Shown in pieces: positions 12,116-23,434 of a stretch of 64,000 nucleotides of DNA. The stretch's first letter is position 1. The number at the start of each line of letters is the position of its first letter. The notes under the pieces were generated by a model. That model saw nothing but the letters and a program-made list of their open reading frames with translations, was not told the origin of the DNA and did no database searches. Source of the DNA: Wyeomyia smithii. Lineage: Eukaryota > Arthropoda > Insecta > Diptera > Culicidae. The position numbers were made by a program, and so were the translations under genes. The stretch is taken from contig NC_073696.1 in the NCBI RefSeq assembly GCF_029784165.1, forward strand, positions 247,313,971 to 247,377,970, read 5' to 3'.

Positions 12116-13428
12116 CGAAGATTATTATTGTCATTGAAAATATTAAAACGTCTTAACGAACACAGTTGTGAATTTGATTTTACAGCAGCGATTTTAACTT
12201 CTTCAGCCAGTCTTTATTCATCGAGGAAAAATTACTACCTATGAATGATCAACACTTATTTACTATAAATTTGATTTAGATCAAAACGGGCTCTTTTGAG
12301 TATCATAAGTTATTGGTGAAAAGAGTTGCAAGTTTTCTCAATGAGCATTCATTAACTTTTCGTTTTTGTTTCTCGGTGCGCGGTTTTGATTTTGTTTCTC
12401 GCACACAGAGAAAGAAACAAACTTGTCGCTATCGTGAAAAATAACAAAACAATTAGAAATGCTCTAAATCACAACTGAAGAAGTTGAGATATTTTCCTGT
12501 CACTCGCCCAAACTTTGATAACAACTACCGAAAACGTGTGATTGAGCTCTTGCTATATTGAGTAATTGAACCAAACGTTTTTTTTTTTTTTTTCAAATAC
12601 ATGAAGTTATATGCTGGGCTGGAACTAACCTAGCATGAGTTTTATCGATTAAATGTCAAACAATTTTCAAATTTAAAATTTTCGGTTGAATCGATCTGGG
12701 CTCCAATTTCAGATAGTTTCGTAAAGTTTGCTTTTTGCTTAGATAGGAAAATTTTACCAATTCGCTCAATTAAATGATTGTCTTGGTAGTGCAGCAAACA
12801 AAAGGTTGATTCGAATATGTATGAAATGACAGCGATTAAATAAAAAATATCCATTCTTTTAGTATATATTATTATTTATAACGTTTTAACGTCTCAGCAT
12901 CCAGAAATGCACTGTTAGATAAAATTGCAGCAAATACTAGAGTTGCAATTCTCTCTATTATTTGTTTTAATGGAATATAAGAATACCGTAGTCCAACGTC
13001 ATGCGGTCGTGTCTTGAATACCACCCTCCTACTTTTTACTAGGTATTTTTCTACACGGATTTTCGAATTAACGGTTTTTTTACGCGGATTTTTAAATCGA
13101 AGGATTTTCAAATTACGCGTTTTTATACGCGGATTTTTTTATTAACTCGTTTTTCCGCGATGTACGTATCCCCGCGTATAAAAAACTGAGTAAATCAAAT
13201 ATTACGAGTTATATTTGCTCATACTTCGAAGAATAGAATAACTTAGACAAATTTGTGACCAGAAAAGGTGTCCTGATTTCTAACTTCGACCAGATGGTAT
13301 CCCTATACTGAAGTGAAAAACAATCCAGTGCCGCCTCCAAAGAAACGCAAGTTATCAAAGCTCCCAAGCAATAATTATGTAGTGAAAGATTTCAACAACA
13401 TTTACAAGCAAAAGGGGGGGGGGGGGGG

Positions 13429-14120
13429 AAACACGAGAGGAAGAATTACTCATAGGAATGATTGCTGCATCCAAGCCCATGGTTAATTACTTAAATTTCT
13501 TGTTCCTTTGCATGGTTTTTAATTTTTCAAATCGGTTATAGGCTAGAGCCTTGAAACATGAATGGGCAAAATGAAGAAATGCAACAAAATGCATGAAGCA
13601 AGGGCATAAATATCATTTTTTGATGCTTATTCTCAACAAAAGTATACACGCTCAAATGATTTGATTCAATATGATGTAGGTTGACTTGATTTAAGGAGTT
13701 AGTTGAAAAATGTTTGTTTATATTAGATTCTTTTCTTTCACGAATGTTTTCTCTTTCATGAGACAAAATGGGCTTAAGAAAAAAATTTAGTCACATTTTC
13801 AAGATAGATTCATCTTAAAGATAAGTACCATAAAGCTATCGTAAAACTCTCATGAAGTTGTATGGAAGTTTCTCATAAGGTATTTTAAAAGGGATATTAA
13901 GTAGGTTTAAAACCGCTCCTCAGGTTCATTAGACTTCTTGATGAAGAAGTATTACGGAGGACTCTTCAAGTGTTCGTTAATTACTCTTGGAAACTGCTGA
14001 TAAATAAAAACCACAAGTTCCTAAAAAACCTTGTGATAAAACTATATATATATTCAGTAATGCTTTGATAAAACTAACATAAAATATATAATCGATTATT
14101 AGATTATTAGAAAAAAATGA
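13429..14120. other. No gene seen
   Basis: Follows a 15-G homopolymer (13414-13428). AT-rich; ends at the truncated 5' edge of a transposase relic. Confidence 0.45.
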
Positions 14121-14130
14121 AATTCCTTCG

Positions 14131-14852
14131 ACTGTATCGTTGTGGATGACGAGGCATACGTCAAACCGACTATAACCACCTTCCGAAGCAAAAATTCTAC
14201 ACGGCGACAGGAAGTGGCAAGCTGGCAGAGATATTCAAAAACATTAAATTGTCGAAAGTCGCAAAGAAATATCTGGTTTGGCAGGCGAAGTTTACGTCAA
14301 CGAGTGCCTCCAAAAGACTCCTATCGTTCCTGCAGAAGCACACGGGTTCCGTGCTGTTTTGGCCAGATTTTGTCTCATACCACTACGATAAAAAGATCCT
14401 GCAGTGGTATGCGATCAACAACGTCCAATTCGTGCCTAAAAATGGAAACCCGCTCAACACCCCAGAGCTTCGCCCGATCGAACAATACTGGGCCATAGTA
14501 AAGCGTAACTTACGGAAAAAAATCGTCGGGAGCGAGCAGCAATTCATGGTGGACTGACATGTACAGGCCCAGGTTTGAGGGGGGGGGGGGCAAAAGGGCA
14601 AATGCCCCGTGCCTCCCGAGTCAAGGGCCCCCCTAATCCAGGGGTGACCTTTGTTTTTGCTCGTCACCTTCCATAGCGATACCTCTGTTTTAAGAAAGTA
14701 AGGCCTCACAAACAAATATGCCCCGGGCCCCCAGCGTCTGAATCCGGCCCTGGAAATGTAGCAGCTGAGAAGGTCGACAAATCGACTATACAAAATCTGA
14801 AGCAGCAAGTGAAAAGGAAGGCCGGAGCATTCGTTTTTTCGCCGCAGGAAAA
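14131..14852 (+). pseudogene. DD37E-type Tc1/mariner transposase relic, catalytic half, split by a MITE
   Basis: The first catalytic Asp region reads IVVDDEAYV at about 14144-14170. A frameshift follows, then a second frame (from about 14200) reads KYLVWQAKF and LFWPDFVSYHY, and then PELRPIEQYWAIVKRNLRKK. From the Asp of WPD to the Glu of PIE there are 37 intervening residues, the DD37E signature of a Tc1/mariner lineage described from mosquitoes. The region between WQAKF and the WPD block is shortened. The C-terminus (14757-14852, including EKVDKSTIQNL and FSPQEN then a stop) is separated by a 189-bp MITE. Removing it restores the frame, leaving one in-frame TGA at 14555-14557. The N-terminal DNA-binding half is missing, so the element is dead. 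Confidence 0.85.
14564..14752. mobile_element. hAT-type MITE inside the transposase relic
   Basis: The left end is CAGGCCCAGGTTTGAGGGGG. The right end read inversely is CAGGGCCGGATTCAGACGC. The 8-bp flanks are GACATGTA (14556-14563) and GAAATGTA (14753-14760), seven of eight identical, which fits an old hAT target duplication. The interior is a pair of G-rich and C-rich blocks (GGCAAATGCCCC, GCCCCGGGCCCCC). A diverged tip of the same family is seen in inverse orientation at 24020-24075. Confidence 0.82.
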
Positions 14853-15330
14853 CTAATCAATTTTTTAAATAATGCAATATATGACCTTCAAAAAGAAAAA
14901 GCAAAACATAAATTTTTAAATTAAGAATAAACATATTCTAAACGTTATTTTGTCTTGGCACTTTTGGTCGTTCCACTCTTTATTTTGATGCAGAAATGCA
15001 AACCCTACTACGGGTTCATTCGAAGCATCCAAGTTGCTCCTTGGGTAGAAAATACAACCTGTATTCAAGAATATGTCTTTTTTTTTGTTCACAAAACATT
15101 TATTTGACACGGCACAATACAGGAATATGTCTTTTGGAAGATTGCTTATGACAAATCCAGGAGATAGAGGTGTTACACGCTATATTTTTATGCAAAAATG
15201 TAAATGTTCCCACTGCAGGTTCCTTCGGAGCTTCCGGGGTGGCTGAATGATTGTTTCAAGTTGAGGAAAAGCACTTTTGAGCCACAGTTTGGCATGGAAA
15301 CTTCATATCTTTTCTTACTTTACTAAGCAT
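14853..15330. other. No gene; short internal duplication
   Basis: Two loosely similar blocks, near 14985-15030 (ATGCAGAAATGCAAACCC, then TTCGAAGCATCC) and near 15190-15230 (ATGCAAAAATGTAAATG, then TTCGGAGCTTCC), suggest a diverged duplication of transposon non-coding sequence. Confidence 0.35.
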
Positions 15331-15908
15331 TTACAAAGCATGATCACGAATTATTGTCAGCCACAGCAGCACCTTCTTTGGGAAGCTAGTGTGTGAAATC
15401 ACTTCCTTGGTGGGGAATGTAAAATACGGATTGCCCTGCCAGTCGTTGTCATCCAGGGTGAGATAGGTCTCGGCGTCGACCACCATCACGTTGCGATTCG
15501 CCGGAAAAATTGACTCGACCATCTTGTTCAGCCGCTGACACTGCGTCATTGCCTGCAGCTCCGAGACCAATGACCGGGACTGCCGCTTTCTGTTCGCCAG
15601 GTACTATTTCTCTGTCTGGCCGATTAAACCGACCTCCCGATCAAGCATACGCAGCGATTTAGCCACTTTCCCCTATGTCTTCCTCTTCAGCATTCTTTGG
15701 AGCTTCTTGTCGCTCAGGGTCGTCGGCCGTCCGGAACTGGTCTTTTCTTCGATGCTCTGATTGTATTTCAACAATGCCAAGTGTTGTAGATACTGGAACA
15801 AGCGTAACCGACTTCCCTTTTCCGTACGATGTCTGTTTTCGACGAGGCGGGGTAACGTTCTCTGATCGCGCACACTTCTGAATGGAGTAGCTTCACTGTT
15901 TTCGCCAT
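15331..15908 (-). pseudogene. DD37E-type transposase relic, DNA-binding half
   Basis: Reading on the minus strand from a Met at 15908, the frame gives MAKTVKLLHSEVCAIRERY and then SKTDIVRKREVGYACSSIY, a helix-turn-helix domain. A frameshift near 15790 leads into LALLKYNQSIEEKTSSGRPT, the usual linker. Two in-frame stops follow (near 15673 and 15605). Then LVSELQAMTQCQRLNKM leads to the first catalytic block VMVVDAETYLTLDDNDWQGN and FPKKVLLWL, after which similarity ends. The other two acidic residues are absent. Compared with the plus-strand relic at 14131-14852 it keeps the opposite half, but both keep the first-Asp block with different residues, so they are separate copies. Confidence 0.85.
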
Positions 15909-16600
15909 TACGGTTAGAGTTCGAGTCAATTTTTTTTCTGCTGACTCATGGGTTACTATGATTGATTCTGCATGGGTAGTTTTGTGAGTGCGTTCAAAGG
16001 TAAACTCATGAAAAAACGGCATTTTTTGAGCATTTCAACAATTTTGTAATCTCGAAAAAAGTCTTCATCCAAAAATTGAGCTTAATCGAGCTTTTAATAA
16101 AGTTTCACTTAAGTGGTGAAAGTTTTACATTTTTGACCAACCGAAAAATGCACAAGAGTAGTTCTTAAAGTTTCCGAAATCGAATTTTTTATTTTTTGAT
16201 AGCAAATCTCTTAGAAAATCATGAAATGTCGAGATCTGATGTTGTTTCATAACAAATTGTTTTTAAAACAAAAATTCAATTTCAGGGACATGGAAACTTT
16301 TGCGTTAGGAGACTCGAGCTACACCCGAACACACAAGAGACACTCCCAGCTTGAACATTTCTTTCATCGATAAAAAAACTGTAACTTTGACCGTTTTGGG
16401 ACTCTTCTTCCCGAAGTCCGATTGAGCTCAAATTTGACATGGAAAATTTTTACGAGAAAGCAAAACTTTAGAACTCTATTGTAAATAAAACAATTAAAAA
16501 AATAATCTTTTTCCCTGAGAAACGTTACAACTGTACATAAATCTATAGATTTATAACCTCTCGCTAAACGATATTCATTGAAATATCAGTCGCTCGCAAC
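15909..16600. other. No gene seen
   Basis: Flank of the transposase relic. The start of the element (its terminal inverted repeat) was not identified. AT-rich sequence. Confidence 0.4.
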
Positions 16601-16639
16601 ATTACATTTTTTTTTTGGTTTCGTCCGGTAATTCTGTGT

Positions 16640-16711
16640 GGTAAGTACCCACATGGATATTTCCCGAGTGGGTACTACTTCCCATTCTACCCACATGAAA
16701 CACCGGCCCTG
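16640..16711. mobile_element. Possible single hAT-MITE tip
   Basis: Read inversely from 16711 the sequence begins CAGGGCCGGTGTTTCATGTG. This start resembles the CAGGGCCGG tip of the MITE at 14564-14752. Just inside, GTGGGTA and its complement TACCCAC alternate (GTACCCACATGG, GTGGGTACTA, CTACCCACATG), again a self-complementary subterminal motif. The opposite end was not found, so boundaries are uncertain. Confidence 0.35.
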
Positions 16712-19700
16712 ATTACAGGTATAGCCATTGAGCTCAAAATGTAAAAAATATTAGAATATCGCTTTCTACCCATTTCTTTGTTTTTTGCTGCTCGCTGGGT
16801 TTGTCGTTTTTCCATTTGCTTACCGTTTGCGTTATTAGCTGAAGTCTCTAAAGACATGATACACTTCCATGACGGCCAGGGGCAAGAACGATGGAAAAGC
16901 TATAAGTTTTCTCGCTTTCCAGTTTTACCCCTAATGCAAAATATTTTTCTACTTTCGTCCACCAGTGTTATCAATTGAAAAAAGAACATTCAAATAGATT
17001 CATAGTTTTGAAATTAGAGTTAGTAAAATTCTAATACTTCTTCTTGAAACATCTTGAGGAAAAAATCGGGATACATAAAAATTTGTATTGCGTTCTAGCC
17101 ATATTATATTCTAGTCATAAATAGGAATAGAAATGGCATTTTGAATGTGATTTGCTAAGCTCAAAATTCAATTGTTCCAACAAACTACAATACTTTAATG
17201 AAGACATAGAAAACCCTTCGGAGTTATAAAACAATATATACACTGAAAGTAAGCCCCCGTCGTTGGCAAGAATTATAATACCCAGGATAGAAGAGGCTTC
17301 AACAGAATTTATCCTAATCTTTTAATACCCCCGATTTGGTATACAGTTCCTAATAGCTCCCAATTTGTCACTTGAAATCACAACTCTCGGTATATTTTAC
17401 TCATCAAGTTACAAACAATCTAAAATGGTTATTAAAAATGTGCATAGTAATGATGGTTTCATTCCGAACGATGTTCAGTTAACGCTACAATAAACACAGC
17501 ATTTCCGAGGAATAAAAATCATCCCGGAATCAAATGCCAGTTAAACGAACGGCCGTAGGCAAGTTGAACATTTTCCGCAGCTGAGTTTACGGATTTTTTT
17601 TACAGGTTCCGCTTCTTGGAAAATCTCTGCTGCCTTCTTTTGTTGTTACGAATATCGTAACCATTAAACATTCAACAGTCGGTCGGACTCGTAACGGTAT
17701 GGAAACTTTCGCTTCCCCGCACACGATGATCAAACGAGGACGGTGGTGGCGGTGTTTTCTGCCGAAATAAATCGAAACGGATCATCAGTGGAGTTTATTT
17801 GAAATTCGGAGCCAAAATGTTTCTGGCGTTTTTTTTTTCTGGTTTTTGTTTTCTGTCGATTCCCGAATAAACAACGCTCTCGAACACTGTTTCCCAACAC
17901 GTTTATTTTGGCTACATGTTTTAACTTTTGTAGGAGGTAATCGAAACTCACCTAGTAACCCTCATCCTTTTTTTTTATTTTCCTCGAACAAGGGTTTGAC
18001 TGTGTTTAGGAGCTGTCTCTACTGATACCAAGCTAAACAACAACAGTAACCTCCTGCCATGGTTCAATCAAATATGAACAAAAAAAAACAAAAAAAAAAA
18101 ACAGGAGCATCAGGTGAAGCCCCCTATTGAAAATTTATTTCAGGTGCGCAATGCGATTTCACACGCCACGGGCGGTAGCACGTACCGACAAAGGATCCTT
18201 TTCAATATGGGTAAAATTATTCATGTTTGTTCGTTCTTTTTGCAACTCCTCATCCCTTCCTTCCATTCCCCCAGCTCTTGTCGAAGTTAAACCCGGCCCC
18301 TTGAAACAAAAATTTACGCCCGCTGGTCTGTTGGCCGCGTCGGTTGAATGCTTCCGGTGCGATTATTGAGATGTCATCGCCGTTGCCGGCTTTCACTGGC
18401 TGGCTTCTGCAGTCGAAATGTAAGTAGCGTGTGCAAGAATAGGATTCCGATTCGCTCTGCCGAAAGCCGTATAGATTCGCACCGTTAGCTTTCGCGTGCT
18501 TCCCCGCGCCGAGCTCGATATCGACTTGATACGGGTTTGACGGTCGGTCCGGAAAACTGGTTTGCAGCCCGGGCGTGACTGTGGCTATCGTTTTGTTCTA
18601 TTGTTCGGGACTTTCTTCCTGGACGCCGGACCACCGCATTTACAGCTGCGTCCCGTGCGTTCGCCGTGTCTGTGTCATTCCTGTGTAATGGTTTAGAAAT
18701 CACGTTGCGTGTGGCTGCAAAAACAATAACTCCTGCGTGCGGTCTAACCGAAATTTCCGATCGAAGCGGATTCCGGTTGGTTGGTTGCGATGTCTTCATT
18801 GTCCCCTTCCGAATATTAATCTGCCATGATTCGGGAATCTATTCAGTTGGATGGTGAGTTGATGCACTTTTCACTAGTCGCGTGTGTTCCGTTATTAATC
18901 AGGTTTTCCTGATGTGGAAATAAATTGAACCGCGTGTGCACGGAAGGAGGAATTGAATGGTTTACATTACACCTTAAATCATAGAGTTGGAAAATAATTG
19001 AACAGTTTGAGCAAATATGACCTCAACGGGAGATTGAGTTAGAAGTAAAATCCGTTGTTATAAAGCACAGCAACACTGGAACACTTCAATTCTTGGAAAA
19101 ATAAACATAGCAGTTAGGTGCGGATCAAAATTGTTGACCAGAACCTCTCAATTTCGGGCTCTATTTTCACTAAAACTAACTAACTTTAAACGTGCACCCG
19201 TTCCAATCCTTTTTTTTTTCGCCAACCAGAGCATCAAGATAAGCTTGAAATATTAACTTTGGTCCTGGCGACAAGCGTTCCACCGCACATCCTGTTAGAA
19301 CTACCGACTGTAATTAATGTAAACGCCTCCCTTAACGGCACATTCCCGGTACATACGCCGCGGGACGCACCGAGTGTGCAACAGCTTGATGAGATTTCCA
19401 TGAAGAAGTTTTTCTAGCGCCAAAACTTACCCGACCTTCCGCTTCCTTCTTCGGTTCAAACCGGATGTAAGGGAGAGCGAGAGGAGCAGGGACGGCTTGC
19501 AAAAATAATTACATATTCATCCCCGAGTACTGACATGTGCTTAACTTTCTGACGGGAACAAAGAGTTATTTCAAGCCACACAGACACCCCCTTCCCCTCT
19601 GCCCCACTGTTTGGCTTCTCCTCGTCGTTGTTTTTCTCCGAGCGTCTGTCTGCAATACGCTAACAAGCCCATTACTGGAATCGCATGTCAACCGTGCAGC

Positions 19701-20370
19701 AGCAAATTTCACCACCTTATCAAGAGGATAACGAAAAAAAATTGCTGGCGACCAAAGCTAAAAGTGGTGCGGTGTTTGTGTGTATGTGCACCTGTAAGTG
19801 TACCTTTATTTAGAACCTGTTGCATATATGGCCGGCCGAGAATCATCCGGAAGGAATTTTTTAATATGCTGTGAAGAGTGGATTCGTACGCCTTTGATCG
19901 TGTTAGCTGGTACTAGAGTGAAAAAATATACATCACTTACAGGTACCACAACGAAGCAATGTTTCGAGATTGGATGAGTTTGTTTTGCCGGATTAGCTAA
20001 TATGTACAATGCATAGTGACCATGGTGATTTTGGGTACGATATTTTGGGATGTGGTTCTTCTATTATCGCTTTCGGTACGGAAGAAGCATGTTAATCTTG
20101 GTATCTTGGTACTTTTTGACGATTATAGAATTGAAAAATTATTGGTAATTTTTGACAAATTTCAGGGTTTTTCCGATTTCCAGAGCGGACCAAGACGGGT
20201 TCCCGACGTGAGTGTGCAGAATTATTTTTCTTCATTCGTCTTCCGTTAAGCAAATTCAAGCTTAACGTATCGAGTTTCATACTTTCTGCACTGAAAGACG
20301 AGTAGTTTCCAAACAGTACACATCCGAGGTGCTACTCCACATCTGACAATATATCAGATTCATAATTAAG
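16712..20370. other. Intron-like DNA, partly GC-richer, no supported gene
   Basis: No transposon protein is readable. Segments at 17560-17960, 18120-18880 and 19200-19900 are GC-richer and look single-copy, but their open frames (for example 104 codons at 18485-18799 minus, 80 codons at 18127-18369 plus) overlap on opposite strands and show no domain. If the host gene model is right these are intronic and could hold enhancers. Homopolymer A runs occur at 18078-18110. Confidence 0.45.
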
Positions 20371-20376
20371 CAAGCT

Positions 20377-20545
20377 CAATTATGTAAAATCCTAAAATCC
20401 AAAGATTCAAGAATCCTCATATACTACCATTTTAAAATTTTGGAGTCATCTAATCCAAAAATCCCAAATCCTAAAATCTCAAAATCATACTCGTAAAATG
20501 GTGAAATCCTAGTACTTGAATCCCAAACTCTCAGAATCCCTTCAA
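20377..20545 (+). repeat. Cryptic (AAAATCC)-type repeat
   Basis: Irregular reiteration of AATCCTAAAATCC, CCAAAAATCCCAAATCC and similar words. Low complexity and non-coding. Confidence 0.6.
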
Positions 20546-20569
20546 TGAAAATTGAATAAAAAGTTCAAT

Positions 20570-21410
20570 TAAATCCATAATTTGGTAAAATTACAAAAAA
20601 AATTTCGAAAGTTTAGGAGCCGGAGTTTTTTAGTCTTGAGAGAAGATTTTGGCCTGAAGGAGCCTGAGAATAAACTCATCCTTTTGATATCGAATGGCCC
20701 AATTCTACTAAGATTGGCATCCCTGACTACCCGTTGTAAGGGCCAAAACCAAAAAGCAACGCAAAATTTCAACTCGAAATAATCAAAATAAATAATAATC
20801 TCAAACATTGTTCAGAAGAGCGAAAAAATAGAATTCAAGGACCAAAGAATGAAACTTTTTAAAATTGAAAAAACTTTTACTCAAAAATTACAGATAAGCT
20901 CAAAAATAAAAGGTCAACTTGAAAACACAAAACTAAAAAAAAAGCTTCAATGTGCGAAAAAACAATAAGAAAAAAGTTCGTAAAGATCAGAAGACTTCTT
21001 TATGCCAAACTGGAAACATATCGAAACCTTAGTAACTAGACCCCACAGGACACCTCCAAGACCCGAGGATTACAAGTCCGGAAAAGATCAAAGATTGAGA
21101 CCAAAATGTAGAGAAAAGAATGCTTCTACGTACTAGACTGAAATAGAAAAAAACGGCACGTTTGAATCACAATAACAAAATAAAAACACTTTCATGGACA
21201 AGAAAGGAAAATACAAAAATAACCAATTCTGCGACAAATAGCGGAATGTTTCTTCGTAAAATCAAAAAAGACAGATAGAAGGAAACGTTACTAATAAGAG
21301 CTCGAAATAGTAAAATAAGCTTTTAAGGACCAGATAAGTTATCCTTAATCAAGGTAAAGATGATTAAAAACACTGCCAAAGAAAAAATAGGAACAAATTT
21401 TCAATTCAAC
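20570..21410. repeat. Purine-rich degenerate repeat region, copy 1
   Basis: Long A/G-rich strand with loosely recurring words such as AAGCTCAAAAATAAAAGG, GAGCTCGAAATAGTAAAATA and GGACCA(A)AG. The same style and words (GAGCTCAAAATAGCAAAATA) return at 25000-25720. I interpret both as highly diverged tandem repeats of one family. Not coding. Confidence 0.45.
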
Positions 21411-21417
21411 GCGCTTT

Positions 21418-22658
21418 TAACCCGTAAAGACCCGGGACGGAACTTGTTTTTTAAAAATGCTCGTTCTCAGCACTGGAATGGCCGATTTGGGAAAACTCGA
21501 ACTTTTATTCAAGGGGAATAGTTGCTCTAAGTTTTGGTAAAGGTGTCACCCCTCTGGACCCCTCCTTGTTTTTGTGAGATGCAAATATGTCTGTGTTTTT
21601 TTCTAATTTTTCAAACAGATTTAGCAAACACTGGGAATTTTCATACGTATTAATTGCTCCATGTATCAAATCATGTCAGGTGGATGAAATATGGTATGTA
21701 AGAGTGAATTTTGGAGTTTTCAAATTTTTTCAGTACAAAATCATAAAACTACGTATTTTCATAAAAAATTAAATAAGAAAATCGTTCTTTAAATTTCATA
21801 CTCTACATTTTTGAAGTAAGGTCTCCTGAATCAATATGCGATGAAATATTTATTTTAGCTTGCAAATATTTTGAGAAAAACTAGTTTAAATTCACTAAAG
21901 TACGTATTTTCACGGAAACCTGATTCTGAATCCAAAGATGCTGAAAGATTTATTCTAGCATGCACTGATTTAGAGAAAAACGAGTTTGAATTCACCAAAG
22001 TACGAGCTCTTATGAAAACTTTATTTTCTCTAAATCTGTGTATGCTAGAATAAATCTTTCAGCATCTTTGGATTCAGAAGACGTTACTCTAAAAATATAG
22101 AGCTTGACAATTGAAGAGCTAAGTTGTAACCTACCGTTGGAGACTGAGAAAATTAGGTTTCCATGAAAATAGGTACCTTGGTGAATTTAAACTGGTTTTT
22201 CTCAAAATGTTTGCATGCTTACATAAATATTTCATCACGTATGGATTCAGGAGACCTCACCGCAAAAATGTAGAGCTTAAAATTTGAAGAACGGTTTTGT
22301 TGTTTGAATTTTTTATAAAAATACGTAGTTTTGTGATTTTGTACTGAAATAATTTGGAAACTCCAAAATTCACTTTTACATACCATAGTTCATCCACCTG
22401 ACATGGTTTGATACATGGAGCAATTGATACGTATGAAAATTTCCAGTGTTTGCTAAATCTGTTTGAAAAATTAGGAAAAAACACACACATATTAGCGTCT
22501 CACAAAAACGGGGAGGGGTCCAGAGGAGTGGCACCTTCACCAAAACTTAGAGCAACTATTCTCCAAAAAAAAAGTCCAAGTTTTCCCAAATCGGCCGTTC
22601 CAGTGCTGAGAACGAGCATTTTCAAAAAACAAGCTCCGTCCCGAGTCTTTACTGGTTA
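21418..22658. mobile_element. Fold-back element: 1.24 kb inverted repeat with long arms
   Basis: The left arm starts TAACCCGTAAAGACCCGGGA. The right arm read inversely starts TAACCAGTAAAGACTCGGGA. Complementarity continues through most of the length: both arms hold a TGCTCGTTCTCAGCACTGGA line, a TTTGGTAA/GAAGGTG region and an AAAACTACGTATTTTCAT region, and meet at a centre near 22000 where GATTTAGAGAAAAACGAG faces TTTTCTCTAAATC. The right arm carries an extra insertion at about 22081-22160. No transposase is present. Transcripts across it would fold into a long hairpin. A clear target duplication was not found, so ends are approximate. Confidence 0.85.
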
Positions 22659-23432
22659 CAGGCGTCCTAAACTGAGTAAAAAGCTTCTTATAACCAGAAG
22701 AAACTGAAAAACATAATGGCCCCAAATCTTAATAAGAAAGCTTCACTATAAGACGGAAGAACATGATCAGGCTTGTAAATGGTACCGATAGAACAACTTT
22801 TCATTACTATAATCGTCTCTTGTTGCTTCTGACGGTGGTAAGGCACGCTGTATGAATACTTTCGTGAACAAAAATGTCAAACGAGTTGTCGCCACCATGA
22901 CGTTTTTTCCCTAACATATTTTGACATTTTTCTAGAAATAAGAATTACACACGTTGTGTGCGGAGATTTTGAAAATTACTTTTTTTATCTGATCTTGTAA
23001 CAAGTTTTCCCAACAAAAATAGGAGTTAAGTCACCAGAAATAAAACAAATTATTATTATCGCCAATTGACTGACAGTGTGCACCTCTTAGAGGCGAAAAT
23101 GTCAATTGACCATCTATTCTCTGTACGAGAGCCAACGGTCGTTTTACTAAATCAGTAAAATCTAATGAAAGTGTTGATCGTTTACAAGCCTGAACACAAT
23201 CCACAATTCAGCTCAGGGTAGCGAAAATATACGAAACTGTTCGAACCAGCGGCGTAACGTGACCGGGTGACACCCGGGACGGGGAAATTGGTTGTCACCC
23301 TCACCAGGTTGCAGTGAAATTATCTTGTTATTAAAAATTGTGAGAGTTAGCACGCTCGATTTCAATTGCATTAAATCTACCCATTTTCGAAAAATTTCTA
23401 CAATTTTTGAGGGTTTCAGCTCAACCTCCACC
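22659..23432. other. No gene; possible transposon tip at 23247
   Basis: The line CAGCGGCGTAACGTGACCGG at 23247 followed by GTGACACCCGGGACGGGG looks like a hAT-type tip. A similar GTCACCC...GGTGACAC stretch lies beyond the MITE at 23699-23720. The partner end is not clear. Confidence 0.35.
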
Positions 23433-23434
23433 TA

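Larger units (their letters stand above)
10850..13032. mobile_element. GACGT-tipped element A, nested in a hAT-like element
   Basis: GACGTTGGACTAACGTC at 10850-10866 is answered by GTAGTCCAACGTC at 12988-13000, giving inverted tips. The right tip continues as TGCGGTCGTGTCTTGAATAC and CCACCCTCCTAC to 13032, a line shared almost base for base with the right ends of elements B (38798-38846) and C (41208-41256). The interior differs from B and C over most of its length, so the family is defined by its ends. No transposase or reverse transcriptase was recognised. Positions 10960-11140 match 50340-50520 in inverse orientation. Confidence 0.5.
10413..13305. mobile_element. hAT-like element, 2.9 kb, with 8-bp target duplication
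   Basis: Inverted termini TAGGGATACCATC lie at 10413-10425 and 13293-13305. The perfect 8-bp direct repeat TACTGAAG flanks them (10405-10412 and 13306-13313), the duplication length typical of hAT transposons. Just inside the left end GTCCTGATTT is reiterated (10427-10490), including its inverted form in AGGACATGTCC, and GTGTCCTGATTTC occurs at the right. No hAT transposase is readable. The interior holds a second element with GACGT-type ends (10850-13032), a promoter-like segment and a minisatellite. The insertion interrupts an open frame that rejoins across it. Confidence 0.85.
10356..13413 (+). pseudogene. Open frame split by a hAT-like insertion; carries an NLS-like motif
   Basis: Two blocks, 10356-10412 and 13314-13413, flank the element at 10413-13305. 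Counting only one copy of the 8-bp target duplication, the two blocks read through in one frame with no stop. The left block is preceded by a good splice acceptor (TTTGTTTACAG ending at 10355). The right block encodes PPPKKRKL, a classic monopartite nuclear-localisation-like motif, followed by a short mixed tail, and then runs into a 15-G tract (13414-13428). I do not recognise the protein. It could be an exon of an old gene or part of an older transposon. Open over about 50 codons, so chance is possible. Confidence 0.4.

Noticed and set aside
11842..12156. 104-codon Cys/Met/Ser-rich frame
   Set aside because: Pure translation of the GATAGCTATAGCGTGTGTAT minisatellite.
18485..18799. 104-codon Arg-rich minus-strand frame
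   Set aside because: GC-richer patch open on both strands; no conserved motif.
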